A DNA stretch of 64,000 nucleotides. It comes from Typha latifolia (lineage: Eukaryota > Streptophyta > Magnoliopsida > Poales > Typhaceae). This document shows, piece after piece, positions 36,170 through 48,770 of the stretch (position 1 is the first letter of the stretch; the number at the start of each line of letters is the position of its first letter). The translations under genes and the position numbers were made by a program. The stretch lies in contig CM034106.1 of NCBI GenBank assembly GCA_019914945.1, positions 744,001 to 808,000 of the forward strand, written 5' to 3'. The notes below the pieces were generated by a model. It worked only from the letters and a program-made list of their open reading frames with translations. It did no database searches and was not told the origin of the DNA.

Positions 36170-38656
36170 ATGGAGGGAACTCTCTTCCCAAATCGGCCGA
36201 CTCTACCCGCCCACTCCGCCAAAAACACCAGAAAAGCCTCCACTGATCACCCAAAGTTCAACCATTCTCTCCCTCCTCCTCCCCCTTCTCCCTCCCAATC
36301 CCTTCCCTTGGACTCCCTCCTCCACCACCTCACCCAAGAAACCACCAGCACCACCACTACCAATCCACCTCTCCAATCCCGTAAAAATCGAATCTTTCCT
36401 TCTTTGCAGGTCTCCTCCACCTCAGCCCACCTCGGGAAGGCCGCCCCGGCGTCGCGGCCTCGGCTCAGGGGGGGCCACGATTCCCGCCTGGAGTTCCTTT
36501 CCAGTAAAGGCAAGTCTCTGGTGAATTCTATCGTCAAGCAATCCCTGCCCACGTTGAATTCTTTTCTGAATGCTTCCAAAGATGAGATTTTTAGCGTGGA
36601 TTTGGTCAGCCTCCTGAAGGGGCTCGATATCTCGGGCAGTTGGGAGAAATCAATTGCGTTGTTTGAGTGGGTTATTTCCAATTCAAATGTCAGAGAAGCC
36701 AAATTGGATGTGTCGGCGATTGAAATCATCATCCGAGTATTGGGTAGAGAATCCCAGCATTCGGTTGCCTTCAAGCTGTTTGATTCTATTCCCATGGAGG
36801 ATTACTGCTTGGATATTCGTGCTTATACCACCCTCCTCCATTCCTATTCCCGGACGGGGCGATATGCTAACGCTGTCGCCTTGTTTGAGCAGATCAAGGA
36901 GAAAGGTCTCTCCCCCACTTTGGTCACCTACAATGTGATGCTTGATGTTTATGGTCGGATGGGGCGGTCTTGGGATAGGATTCTAAGCCTCTTAGATGAG
37001 ATGAAGAGTAATGGATTGGGCTTCGATGACTTCACTTGTAGCACGGTTATATCGGCTTGTGGAAGGGAAGGGTTGTTGGAGGAGGCATCGGAGTTCTTCG
37101 AAAGTTTGAAGTCCCAGGGTTATGTTCCCGGGATCGTCACATATAATTCTCTATTACAGGTGTATGGTAAGGCAGGAAATTTTACAGAGGCATTGAGTGT
37201 TTTGAAGGAAATGGAGAATAACAGCTGTGCACCTGATGCGTTTACGTACAATGAGCTTGTATCGGCTTATGCTAGAGCTGGTTTTCATCAAGAAGGGGCA
37301 GCTGTACTAGATACAATGACTAGTAAGGGAATCATGCCGAACTCTGTTACGTACACCAGCGTGATCAATGCATATGGTAAGGCTGGAAAGGAGGATGAGG
37401 CCTTGGCTTTGTTTGATCGGATGAAGAAATTGGGTTGCGTACCTAATGTGTGCACATATAATACTATCCTCGGAATGCTTGGAAAGAAGTCAAGGTCAAC
37501 TGAGATGTTGCACATAATTAGTGATATGAAGCATAATGGGTGCACTCCTAATAGGATCACATGGAATACGATGCTGGCTTTGTGTGGGAAGAGGGGTATG
37601 GAGAAGTTTGTGAATCGAGTTTTTGGGGAGATGAAGGACTGTGGGGTTGAACCAGATCGGGATACCTTCAATACTTTGATTGCTGCATATGGTCGGTGTG
37701 GGTCAAGTGCCAATGCTTTGCGGATGTATGATGAGATGATCAGGGCTGGTTTTAGCCCTTGTCTTACTACCTACAATGCGCTATTGAATGCAATAGCTAG
37801 AAAAGGAGATTGGCAAGCTGCTGAATCTGTGATGGTAGATATGAAGCACAAGGGGTTCAAGCCTAATGAGCTTTCATATTCTCTGTTACTCCAGTGTCAT
37901 GCAAAGGGAAAGCATGTTGAAGGTTTAAAGGCAATTGAAGCGGAAGTTTATGCGGGTCAGATCTTCCCAAGTTGGGTGATCTTAAGAACTCTTGTGATTG
38001 CCAACTTCAAATGCAGAATGCTGAACGGCATGGAAAAGGCATTCCGAGAATTGAAGATAAATGGCTATAAACCTGATTTAGTTATTCTCAACTCTATGCT
38101 ATCAATATATGCAAAAAATGGAATGTATGATAAGGCTCGTGAAATGTTCGATCTGATCGATCAGAGCGGACTGCAGCCTGACCTCATAACTTACAACAGC
38201 TTAATGGACATGTATGCAAAAGGCGGGGAATCTTGGGAAGCAGAAGATATACTGAAACAACTAAAAACTTCTGGGATTAAACCAGATATAGTATCTTACA
38301 ACACAGTGATCAATGGATTTTGCAAACAAGGGCTAATGCACGAGGCTTTGAGAATTCTATCCGAGATGATGGGTGAAGGAGTTCCTCCTTGCATGATCAC
38401 ATACAACACATTCATTGGAGGGTATGTGAGCTTGGAGATGTTTAGAGAGGCTAAGGATGTTATCAGCTACATGATTCAGCACAATTTCAGGCCTACTGAA
38501 TTGACTTACAGGACTATCATTGATGGATATTGCAAAGCCAAAAAATATGAAGAAGCTAGGGAGTTTGTCTCTAAAATTTTGGAAATAGATCCATCTTTTG
38601 ATGAACAATCACTGCAAAAGCTAAAAGTTCGTGTACAGGAGAATGCCGAATCTTGA
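36170..38656 (+). CDS. PPR10: chloroplast P-class PPR protein, PPR10 / At2g18940-like, intronless, 828 aa
   Basis: One uninterrupted frame from ATG 36170 to TGA 38654-38656. The start MEGTLFPNRPTLPAHSAKNT resembles At2g18940, the Arabidopsis counterpart of maize PPR10. Residues 1-about 90 are rich in Ser, Pro, Thr and Arg, a plausible chloroplast transit peptide. From about residue 180 there are at least 17 consecutive 35-residue pentatricopeptide repeats with no DYW, E or SMR domain, so P class. PPR10 binds the atpI-atpH and psaJ-rpl33 intergenic RNAs, blocks exonucleases and thereby defines transcript ends, and helps atpH translation. The positions 5 and 35 that set nucleotide choice are readable (see findings). 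Repeat 4 is 36 residues long. The assignment rests on remembered N-terminal and repeat similarity, so PPR class is certain and orthology likely. A long minus-strand frame at 36247-36795 is a shadow. Confidence 0.93.
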   Translation: MEGTLFPNRPTLPAHSAKNTRKASTDHPKFNHSLPPPPPSPSQSLPLDSLLHHLTQETTSTTTTNPPLQSRKNRIFPSLQVSSTSAHLGKAAPASRPRLRGGHDSRLEFLSSKGKSLVNSIVKQSLPTLNSFLNASKDEIFSVDLVSLLKGLDISGSWEKSIALFEWVISNSNVREAKLDVSAIEIIIRVLGRESQHSVAFKLFDSIPMEDYCLDIRAYTTLLHSYSRTGRYANAVALFEQIKEKGLSPTLVTYNVMLDVYGRMGRSWDRILSLLDEMKSNGLGFDDFTCSTVISACGREGLLEEASEFFESLKSQGYVPGIVTYNSLLQVYGKAGNFTEALSVLKEMENNSCAPDAFTYNELVSAYARAGFHQEGAAVLDTMTSKGIMPNSVTYTSVINAYGKAGKEDEALALFDRMKKLGCVPNVCTYNTILGMLGKKSRSTEMLHIISDMKHNGCTPNRITWNTMLALCGKRGMEKFVNRVFGEMKDCGVEPDRDTFNTLIAAYGRCGSSANALRMYDEMIRAGFSPCLTTYNALLNAIARKGDWQAAESVMVDMKHKGFKPNELSYSLLLQCHAKGKHVEGLKAIEAEVYAGQIFPSWVILRTLVIANFKCRMLNGMEKAFRELKINGYKPDLVILNSMLSIYAKNGMYDKAREMFDLIDQSGLQPDLITYNSLMDMYAKGGESWEAEDILKQLKTSGIKPDIVSYNTVINGFCKQGLMHEALRILSEMMGEGVPPCMITYNTFIGGYVSLEMFREAKDVISYMIQHNFRPTELTYRTIIDGYCKAKKYEEAREFVSKILEIDPSFDEQSLQKLKVRVQENAES

Positions 38657-41600
38657 CAATAAGCAGATATTTTACAGTTATTTTTGTTTAAGTCCCAGTA
38701 TCCAATCTTTCCAGGTACAGGACATTTTGGTTGGAAGATTTAAGATTGATTTTACTGTTATTATTAATTTGTTCACTCTTTTCTTGTTATTCAATAATGG
38801 AAAGTTTGTAGAGTATTTTTATTGTCTGAGATAGTATTTTGTTCAAGTGTACAAATTTCACTACATATTGCTATACACATATAGCTGACTCACTGGAATA
38901 AGGTTTGTTAGTGTTTGAACTATCTCACTATCACAAGAATTGGATAACTATTCTTTTGGTTTTTGTAAACCAAAACATATTTAGATCAGCAATTATATTG
39001 CAGGTTTATGAAAGGTCTGCCTGCTGTAATCTAATCAGGTTTGCCTTCACTGTAAGTTAATAAACAGGGGGAAAAAGAGGAAAACCTTATACCATACGAA
39101 ATAGCTAGTTTCTTGCAGGACTGCATCAATTGATTATTACTCCTGGATGTCCTATCTTACCTTGTTCTGGTAGCAAATTTTCGAGCACGGGTTGACATGG
39201 GCAGAAGCTGAAGGACAATACCTGTAGAGGGTAACAGTTACACACACACATAGGTCTTCTCTTTGCTTGGCGCCTTCTGTCATAGGGTAAATCACCGTAT
39301 TTCTGCTTCGTTGGGCATTTCTAGCAGCACACTCTTTTACCCTATAAAGTTTTTGGTGCTTGATTTTGTATATCAACTGGACTGAGATATTTACCAGTAA
39401 ACATGTAGTCCTCAGGCATGACACTCTTTTACTGGATCCAGTTAACTGGTTTAGCTGTTATCTTAGAAGCTAATAAGCCACAGGTTTGATAGTGTTTTGC
39501 TGCATTATTTTCCTTTAGAACCTTAATAAGCTGCAGGTTTCTGTTACCGAATACTTTTACAGTTTTACTAGTATACTAGTACTTAATATTTAGTAGCAGA
39601 TGATTGATGCATTCAAATCTTTGTGGAAAGCTGACTGAAAGTTTCTACTCAGCTTTAATTTGTAGTGGACTCAGGTAAATTTTTTTCTATATTATTATGT
39701 AAAAACAGTGATCTCTCCTATTTCTTGTTATCAAAAAAGTGTTGCACAAATGAGCAGTGCTTGCCATTATGCTGTTTTTCTTTATCTTATTTTCTGTTGG
39801 TTCAGTCCACATTTATTTCTACGAATGTAAAAATAATTCCATGAGGGAACCAAGGATCAGACCAGAGATTAATGGTTTAGCGGCTTTAGCCTAGACTAGG
39901 AGGTGACAATTTAAGTTTTTCCTGTTACCATTTCTGGGGGTTTATGTAGAAAGTGCAGATGGTGGATCAGGTGAGAACATTTAACCAAAGGCAACTTGGG
40001 AATAGTGTAAAACTGTGAATTTGCAAACAATATGTGCCTGTTAACATGCTTCTGTAAATAGGTGTTTTGGCTCTTGTTGCCTTTAGCTCAGTATTGATTT
40101 CTTATAAAGTGGCAGAAACAATAAAAGATAGTACTTTGACTAGTGTTTTTATGTTATATTTAATTTTGGGGCAATTGACATTTAGATGAAACTGTTGGTC
40201 TGATTCATTCTCATCAAATGATCATCTAGTCAAATAGACAACTGATTGTACCCTACCCATCAGAACCCTCCACCATTAGAACAAACACTTTTGGTTCCTT
40301 CATTGTGTTCCCCTTCTTGATGATGTTTGGCATCCAATATGTTAAATTCTTAACGGTTAGTGGTGTCATACTTAACTTCTTTAATCAATAAGAATATAAT
40401 AGAAACAAGGAAATAATCCATGACTCCCATATGGCCGTTTGACGAGGACAATGTAAATGAATAGACATGGGCCAATTTGTTGTCAAGGTAATCTCTTTCC
40501 TTTGCAAATCAGAAAAGCATAGGGATGTTTGTGATAATTTTCCCACTATCTATTAGTTGTTTGAAAACTTTCCATTCACAGATCGGTTAAGTGAATTTGC
40601 TCAGTCTCTATTTTAACTTTTAAGTTCTTGTAATGTTTTGGGTTAGTGCAAAAAGTCTCATCTTAGCTTTGGGTGTCTTAAAATCTTTCCCTTATGATTT
40701 CTTTCTTCATTAATGTAATTCAGAATTTAGGCATACAGAAAGTCATTAATTTTTAATGTTGTTGGCTTGGCAGCAGTTTTGTTTTCTTGGCATTGGTACA
40801 GATAGTAATAATTAGTATGGAAAAGCTTGATGTACCTGATACAAGAAGGTATGATCGATATGGATCCATGTTTGCCTAATCCCATTTCTGTTTCCAATCC
40901 TAGTGAAATGATTACGGCCCTTCCCTTGATCTCTCAAAAAATAAGTATTGGACAAAAAAAATGATCTTAAAATTACTATTTGTGATCCAGGAAACATAGG
41001 AAATCAAATGTTATCTGTGGATCTATTCTGATTTTGTCCCATCATCAGGGTCTCCTGCTTGTGATTATTCCAAATTATGGACAGCAGTCATAGGTGGCTT
41101 TCAAGGGACACAATATGATTATACCACTATGTGGCTATATTATTCAACAATCAACATCCTGTCACAGTCCAATGTGATGGGTTATGGGCTCATCACTTTG
41201 TGCTCATCCAGTCCATTGTACCAAGTCATGTCTTTTGAAATTACTGGTTATGATTCATGTCACTACTGCTAGTCTTGTACTGCATAAGTTTGATTTATTG
41301 ATTAGAAACCCCAAAGGTAAGGTTGAGATGTACACTAATTTTGAATGTGCTTTGGGTGTGCATGTTGGCCCATGCTCCTTTGGACTTGACATCAGATCTC
41401 CCCGAGTGCATTGGCATTTGGTAGACCTGGACAATCATTTCTTACAAGACCAAAGTCAAATTTATTCAGTTATAGAGAGTTGAGACTTTAATTTGGCATG
41501 TTGATGTTATTGCTGTTGTTGCTGCAGATTTGCTACTGCTGATTTTTCTATATTTCTATTCCATTATAGAATATTGCATGAGTTTTCTGAAACTCTTTGT

Positions 41601-43568
41601 TAAAACTACAATCACCATTACCTTTAAATATTGGTATCTGAAATATTTACTCGAATGAATGACTGTAAGCATTTCTATTTATCATTTCTCAAAACAGACT
41701 TGCATCTATGTAGTTTATATTTGTTAGTAGTTGTGTATCTGTGTCTACAGTTTATCTTGATGAAGATTAGTCCATAACCTTAATGGTCCGCTCCATTATG
41801 TGGCGATCGAGAGCGAGTTCTGCTTCCAGATGGAGACTACACCTTCCAAGTTGCTCCCCACTTCACATGCAGGTAAATCAGTGGCCTCTGCCTTATTATT
41901 CTTATACAACTGTGCATCAGAGAACACAGCATGATTGGTTATGTATGGCAAGGCTAGTTTATCCTAAGATTCCTCTCTAGTGGAGGACAGAAGAAGGGAA
42001 GGAGGGATGGAAGAAGTTTGTAATAGTATCTGCCTTTTTTTTCCTCTTTTTCTCTAGTGGGTATCAGAGGCCGCTGCAACAAATCATGCAATGGAAGACT
42101 TAATAGGTCTCAAAGATTGGTGGATTGGAAAGAGATACTGCAGATTGGAAATGGGTGTTCTGTATCTAAAGTTAGTTTATTTATCTCCTTTTTTTATAAA
42201 AAAAATCACTTCTTATGTCCTTTGAAGATTGGAGCCTTGAAACACAATTCTAACTTGCTAAGACAACTTTCCCAGGGACCTCTTCACATGTCTGCTGTTC
42301 TAACACCAGCCATTTTCCCCCCTTTTTGGCTCCCCCATAAAGTCTTCTCTAAGGTTTTACTTGTGACTGCACCTATACATGTGACAACTTTGATGGGAAC
42401 CCTTCAGATAAGGGTCAGATAATGGAAAATGATGGGGTAAAAAAGCTCTATTAGTGTGGAAGGAAGTACCTTCAGAGTCTTATTGCTGAATGATTCAGGC
42501 CATTTAGTTTGGTCGATGGATTGGATATATGGTGAAAATTTCTGTTCTTCTTCCTTGGAATCAACTTACTAGGAACTTATTTCTTGTAAATCATGAATTG
42601 CTGATATAAACTTTAGAAACTTCAAAGTTTTTGCTGATAATATGATACTTCTACCTTGCGCGTTGTTTATAAATTTTCGCTCTTTCACTCATTCATCGAT
42701 CTTTTTCTGCGGCTTCTCAAGTTTGTTTATTTTGATTAAACATCATAAAATTTTAGGAATATTAATATCTACTGTTTGACTCAGTACATATGCAATTTAT
42801 ACGCAACAAGATCTAGCAATTTCGCATTGGCAGGAGCTTCATGCACTAGGGCGACCGGAATTGCGCATATAATCTGAAAATATGTGCACATAATATGGCA
42901 ATCTTGCTAAGCAAATCAAAGTGTCAACGTCTGTGCTGGTCGATTTCAATCAAACTCTCATCCTCACTACCACCATTCACCAAGATTTATGCAAAGATCT
43001 CATGCATTGCCATAAAGAAAAGAAGAACAGGGAAATAAATAAATAAAAAACCCTGGTTTCACTCACCACTTTTAGGGCCTTTTTGGTCCACTTCACAAGA
43101 ATCTCATTTCTGCACCACATGCATCTGATCATGCTGTCTTCAGTTGTCAACTTGAACACAGTGTCTCCATTGCTTCTCCATCTCTCAAACAAACAGAGTA
43201 AAATAATAATAATGCTGATGTTATCAATCTGACACTGCTGATATCAAATCGATGGATCCCAAAATTACTCCCAGATGGTGTGGTGGGCACCACTAAGCAA
43301 AAGAGAACCTGCTTGTTTCTGCTTGTCCTTCAAAGGACATGAGAATGAAACTAGTGGATTACAAATGATACAGGATGGAAGAAGCCAATCAATTCTTCTT
43401 CTTCTTCTTCTTTCTATCTCTTTTTTCTTTCTCTCTTATTTTTTTTTCTTCTTCTCTCCTTGGGTGATTGGATAAGCACTACAAGCAAAGCACATGGGCA
43501 GAGGGAATTATTCTTCTAGGGCAGTGATAAATCTATCTGTCCTGCAAGAACCAACTCCACCACACAAA

Positions 43569-43601
43569 AAAAGAAGAAGAAGAAGAAGAAGAAGAAGAAG
43601 A
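43569..43601. repeat. (AAG)n microsatellite
   Basis: About 11 uninterrupted AAG units in intergenic DNA, 100 bp before a long (AT)n run. Confidence 0.9.
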
Positions 43602-43703
43602 AAAATGTTATGCTATGCATCCATGCTTGCCTTTTTAGAAGTAGGTCTTCCATATAAATGATTGGTTCATCTTCTTTAGCTTTCCTCTAGAAGACTAACT
43701 TTG

Positions 43704-43708
<5 letters not shown>

Positions 43709-43749
<41 letters not shown>
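43709..43749. repeat. (AT)n microsatellite
   Basis: About 20 AT units, the longest dinucleotide run in this part of the window together with the one at 23177. Confidence 0.92.
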
Positions 43750-43753
<4 letters not shown>

Positions 43754-43877
43754 CAAGTAAAGATTGGTGGTTTTGCTTTTAGTTCTTGTACTAAAGAGAA
43801 GCTAAGTTTTTTTAAGGGTTAATTACACATAGTTTTCTTACTTAACTATCTAAGATCGCTAACTCTCCTTAAACGAC

Positions 43878-44577
43878 CATCTTAGCCTCAACTTTTCTAT
43901 CTTTATTTCATCTAAAATAAGAGTAAAATGGTTCTTAAAACTCTTAAAACTAGTCGAACGACAAACACGTGATAAATTTTTAACAGAAAAATCAAACATA
44001 TAAGTTCTATTAGGTGCTAGTGCAATTCCCTTTTGGCAAGTGAAGTAGATGTTCCTTTTTAGAAAAAAGGAAGAAAAAAGGAAGAAAAAAGTGAAGTAGG
44101 TGTTTGCATAGAGATGATTGGCTTTGGAGATAAGTATAATTGAGACTATGGAAATTGTGAAGCATATGGTGTACTTTAATCATGTAGGTAAGCTATTTTA
44201 GGCTGCTTATGTTTGGTTGAACATCGAATTATGCTCCATAGTGCTTTGAGATCATTTGTGATGCAATCCTCTTGGAATATTACTTGGCAAGGATAGGGAT
44301 ATATACCCTATGACTCTCCTTTTTGTAAATGAACACATGGAACTTTTGATTGTCTACATTTATTATAGTGTAAGCAAGGTTTTCCTTGCCTCTACTATTC
44401 TACCTTGCATCCGAATAGAAGCCAGGTATTCTAAAAGAATAATTACACATAGATCTTCTGAATTATGTAAAAGTTCCAATATGCCAATTTCATTAGTCGG
44501 TCACGTGACAATTTCATAACTATTTTGCCCTTATTTTAGATGAAAGAAAGAGCAACGAAGTTGAGAGTAAGATGATT
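43878..44577. repeat. inverted repeat pair of a degraded transposon family
   Basis: The block at 43878-43931 (including CATCTTAGCCTCAACTT and TTTCATCTAAAATAAG) recurs inverted at 44520-44577 (CTTATTTTAGATGAAAG and AAGTTGAGAGTAAGATG). ATTACACATAG occurs beside both blocks (about 43823 and 44443). This looks like one element with about 640 bp between its arms, or two nested relatives. No coding capacity. Confidence 0.5.
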
Positions 44578-45110
44578 ATTTAACTTTTTCGCGTTTATAC
44601 CATTAAGAACGTGAAAGAAAGATACTACGGCTTGATGACGACGACGATGATGATAACAATGATGATGCTATTAGAACATAACCAAAAAGGCCTTACATAT
44701 GAACTACACTAGATAAGGCCTCTTATAAGAGAAGAGTATTGAACTTTGCTAGTGAGAAGACTTTGATCTAACTGTTGAATCGTGTACACTAGATGTTTCA
44801 ATAATGTCACTGTTAGACCCTTTGGCAAAGGGGACCCAAAACCAAAGAAATGCAACTCCACTAGATAAAGCTCCCCTTGTTAGACGGGGCTGGATTGGCT
44901 GTGAAGGAGTCAATGGTTGGAATCATCTGAAAGAACTTTTTGTTGTGTGACATGACAACTTTGTAATCCTTGCAAGAGATATAGACCATCCTTTTCAGAT
45001 GGTCTGGTCTAACAGTTCCTGTGTGCATTTCCAAGTAACCTCCTAAAACTTTTCTTGTAGCAAACTCATTATAATTATAGAAGTTGATTAAAAATACTTT
45101 GAGTTTGTGT

Positions 45111-45484
45111 TTTAATTTTGTTATTGTTTATATCCAATCTTTTGGGTAGTTTAATCATTAAAGATACCCTAGCGTTAGTCTTCTTATACGAAGCCAACTA
45201 TATTATTAATTAACTTAACTGTAGGTATAAAATGACTGAAGTGCTCTCTCTATTTCTTCTCCGAGGAGAAAATGAGAAGAGAAGAAGAAGAAGAAGAAAG
45301 AAAATAGGAGGGAAGAGAGGACTAGGTGCATCGGAAATGAGAAGGAGATGAATTCCCTCCTACTTAGAAGAGGAAGGAGAAAAGAGGAGAAGAAGAAGAA
45401 GGACAAGATATATTTTAGATAGTAAAAACAAAGTTTAGGGTTGAATAATAAACATCAAAGTAGTAGGATGTGAACAAAATAGAG
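45111..45484. mobile_element. probable Mutator-like MITE, decayed
   Basis: The right side has AGGGTTGAATAATAAACATC then GTAGGATGTGAAC, similar to the right arm of the 10410-10991 element. A weaker inverted counterpart lies at about 45111-45160 (TTTTGTTATTGTTTATATCC). The interior is GA/CT-rich (45240-45400), as in the other copies. Boundaries are approximate. Confidence 0.35.
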
Positions 45485-46559
45485 GTAGATCATAAGGTTT
45501 AAGTGCCCAAAATAAAAGTTGCACTTTTAATCTTGGGAGCATGATGCTTGAAGTCATCTAAAACCAAGAAGCTTCTGCAGTTGTCATGCTCCTCATGCTT
45601 TTCTGACAATAGAATGGTTTGCTATTTGTTGATGAAACCCTGCTTAGCTTATTTCCATTTATTTTGGTCATTTTACTTTATGTTAATTTATTTTTTAATT
45701 AATATATTCTTTTTGGGTGTGAGAAGGTATGTGAGTAAACTATTGGGCATACAGCTTTCCTCATGGCATATACTTAGTGGATGGATTTGATATGAAAATT
45801 AATAATCTGGTCCCTATCTATCATGTGATCATGTCTTAACTTTAGTTTGTGGGTCATTAAACAAACCTTCTATTCTTTTCAACATAAATTAGTTCATAAT
45901 TATTTTATTAGTTTGGCACATTCTCATGTTAAACATCCCTCAAAAAATAGGGTTTTTGTTTTGGCAAATAAACATCTATATTTTAATCTTAAGCCACAAA
46001 AAGCCCACATCTGATTAGCTCATAAGGAATATTCTTTTTCATTTCTTTTAAAAAAAATGAAAATATCCACTTTTGGCCTCCTTTTCTCATCTTGGAAATA
46101 AGATATATTAAAGTAATAAATATTGCAAAAAAGAAGGGCTAAGCCTCAACATTACTCCTTTGGAGGGCCTCTCCAATAATGATTTTGAAGTTTTTAAATA
46201 ATATTTTAATCCATTTAAGAAAAAGAAAGAAAAAGGACTATATAATCCCATGACAAGGACGGTTCACAAAATAATACTCATATTTTGATGTCTAAATGGA
46301 CTCTTTATGTTCACAATGGTTGTTGAGATTTCACTTATTATTCAATGACTTTAAATGCCAAATTAACATACGATCTCACTTAATTTCTCTGTGAGTACCA
46401 CCAAGGTTCCTAGTGTTGCTTAGCTTTCTCCTTTTCTCATCTCTTGAGCACCGCCATTAGCACTTTTATCCCTCTCTCCTCCCTTGGACGACTTAATAAG
46501 GTGGATGAGGAGGTGTCTTTCATTCCTAAACATATCCTCTCTTTCTCCCCCTATCTTCT

Positions 46560-47237
46560 TGTTTCCCTTACTGTGAGTCATGTCCCTCACAATCTGACGA
46601 GGTGAGTTACGGGGGCAGGTCGAGGACCCTCCTCTCTCCTTTGGTCCTTACCAGCCTTTGGCTAATAGGGACCAATTGGGGAATATGGTTGCATTCTGTT
46701 CCTCTATGACTCGCCATCTGCTTTATCCTTGGGGCTTTTGATCGTGGTTGGGTTTTGTCTAAGATGTGTGATTCGATAGATTTGAAATTTTTCATTGGCT
46801 GCTTCTCTCTTTTCTATCGAGTTTTCAGCATGGGGAGACCTTTATGGTGTCATCGCCTTCTTCTCCGACTCCTTTGTGCAGTCTTGTTTGGTGTTGTTGG
46901 TTGAATTTTTATTTATCTTGTTAGGTTGTTATTTGTGGTGTTTCAATGCTGCAATTGACCCTAGTCTCAACTTCCTTTAAGTCCAAGTAGAAAAATTGTA
47001 CGAGTCTACAGAGGCTGTGATAGAGATGTTAGACATGAGAATATTTATGCATGCACTTTAATCTAGGTTGCTTTTTATTAATCTTTTATACGCTCTTGAG
47101 ACATAATACTCATTTTTTTACTGTCGGGCATCTTGTGTAGTCAAATTTAGGGCTTTTTTAGGATCGTCGCCGGATTGTATTATGTATTGCTAGTAACGAA
47201 ATCTTCTATTTATGAGCTTTTGACTTAAAAAAAAAAA
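46560..47237 (+). mobile_element. probable 5'-truncated LINE, 3' end
   Basis: A less AT-rich stretch ends with GTATTGCTAGTAACGAAATC, then TTTATGAGCTTTTGACTT and an A11 run (47227-47237). That is the layout of a plant LINE 3' end with a poly-A tail. Translation of the body is full of stops. I found no clear target-site duplication, so this is a pattern-based call. Confidence 0.4.
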
Positions 47238-48559
47238 TTGGATTTCACTTTAGAATCACATAAACTTTATTAAATATAACAAAAGTTTCTAAATATTTAT
47301 CTATAATATGGAACTATAATGTTTATATGACACATAATTACTTTGTAATTCATTTAACTTACAAATGAAATTATGAAAAATACCCTAACATACTTTCTAA
47401 CACAGCCCCATGCTAACTAAATTATGAAAATTTTGGTGTTTTAAAAGTAAAGTTAGTATCCCTAATGAAATATTCTTATTCAAATACCATTTTATTAAAG
47501 CTTGGTTAGTTTAAGTTAATTGGGCTGATGATTAAAGAGTACAATATACGAGTATTTTTAAATTTGAATCCTAATAGCATTGATTTAACTGAGATATTAT
47601 TAAATTTTTAGTCCTCTCAAAATTAAAAAAAACTAAGTAAAATAATATGAGTATAAATGTGAAATTCTTATTTATTACTCACAAGTAATATTCTTATAAA
47701 AATGTGACATTTAATACATGTGAAACATACAAATGTCTGATCAAAATTATATTTACAATCAATGGTAATCTCTTTTTCACCAAAAAAAAAAAAATAAATA
47801 AATAAAAAAAGAATTTGGCCTTTTTGATAATTTTATTCTAAAAGGTTTAAAAAATAAATAAATAAATAAAACAAGCCTATCTAGGTAGACTAATGTATGC
47901 AAGCCCAAATGATTAAAATGGCCAATTAATTTTTGTACTATTTTGACTCACAATTAGCTCCTCTTTTTTGGACTAATTGGAGATATGATTCATGTAAGTT
48001 GGTACTATTTTGAAAAAAACTTTTCTTCACGTTGACTCGTGAACATCACATCGTTGACTGAATTGTCGTCCGTACAAGTTGAACGTACACATTTTAGAAT
48101 ATATTAAAAATAAAATAATATTAAAATAAAAAGTCGAAATTATATGAGGTATTTCTTAATCTATATTAACGAAATAATTAGTGATTTTAACTAAATTATA
48201 TGAGGTAAAAAGGTCCTGGACCCTACTTTAGATTTTATTCTCGAAAAATATCCACGATTAAAGGTATTAAAACATACCAATTTGAATGGAGAAAATCCTC
48301 CCTGTAGAGAAATAAAATTGTTTATCTTAGAAAATAGTATTTATAATAATAAACTTTAGTATGTATCAAATGTAAAATGATATGCAATCAGTATTATAAG
48401 CTAAAATAAAAAAAAATTAACTAAATATAATTACGGGTTAAAATATATGTTACCAACTTATGCCTAAGATAACTCAAAATGTAAATACTGGAAAAAGTAG
48501 GGTGTGAATCATAAATTATCCAAAAAAATATACTATTAATATTTTTTAGGGCGCATATA

Positions 48560-48770
48560 AATGCGGCGGTGGCGGAAAGGAAAGGAGTGGGGTTCATTCA
48601 ATCACCGCCCATTTTTTTACTGCACCTGAACCGTGAACCCCGGGGTTTGACCATCGACTAATGGACTCCCTAGACCCACGTGTCCAAAGACCCGACCACA
48701 AGCCGGCAGCGGGGCCCACTGTACCTCTAGACGTACCGCAGGGTTTTTCCACGTTGACCCAAAATAGCAT
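48560..48770. other. GC-rich promoter-like island without a gene
   Basis: A sharp GC-rich patch in AT-rich surroundings with ACGTG and TTGACC words and CCACGTGTCC. It looks like a plant promoter but no coding frame follows on either strand within several hundred bases. Confidence 0.35.

Noticed and set aside
36247..36795. 182-aa minus-strand frame opposite the PPR gene
   Set aside because: It mirrors the Ser/Pro-rich transit region of the PPR gene on the other strand. The plus strand carries clear repeats throughout, so this is a shadow.
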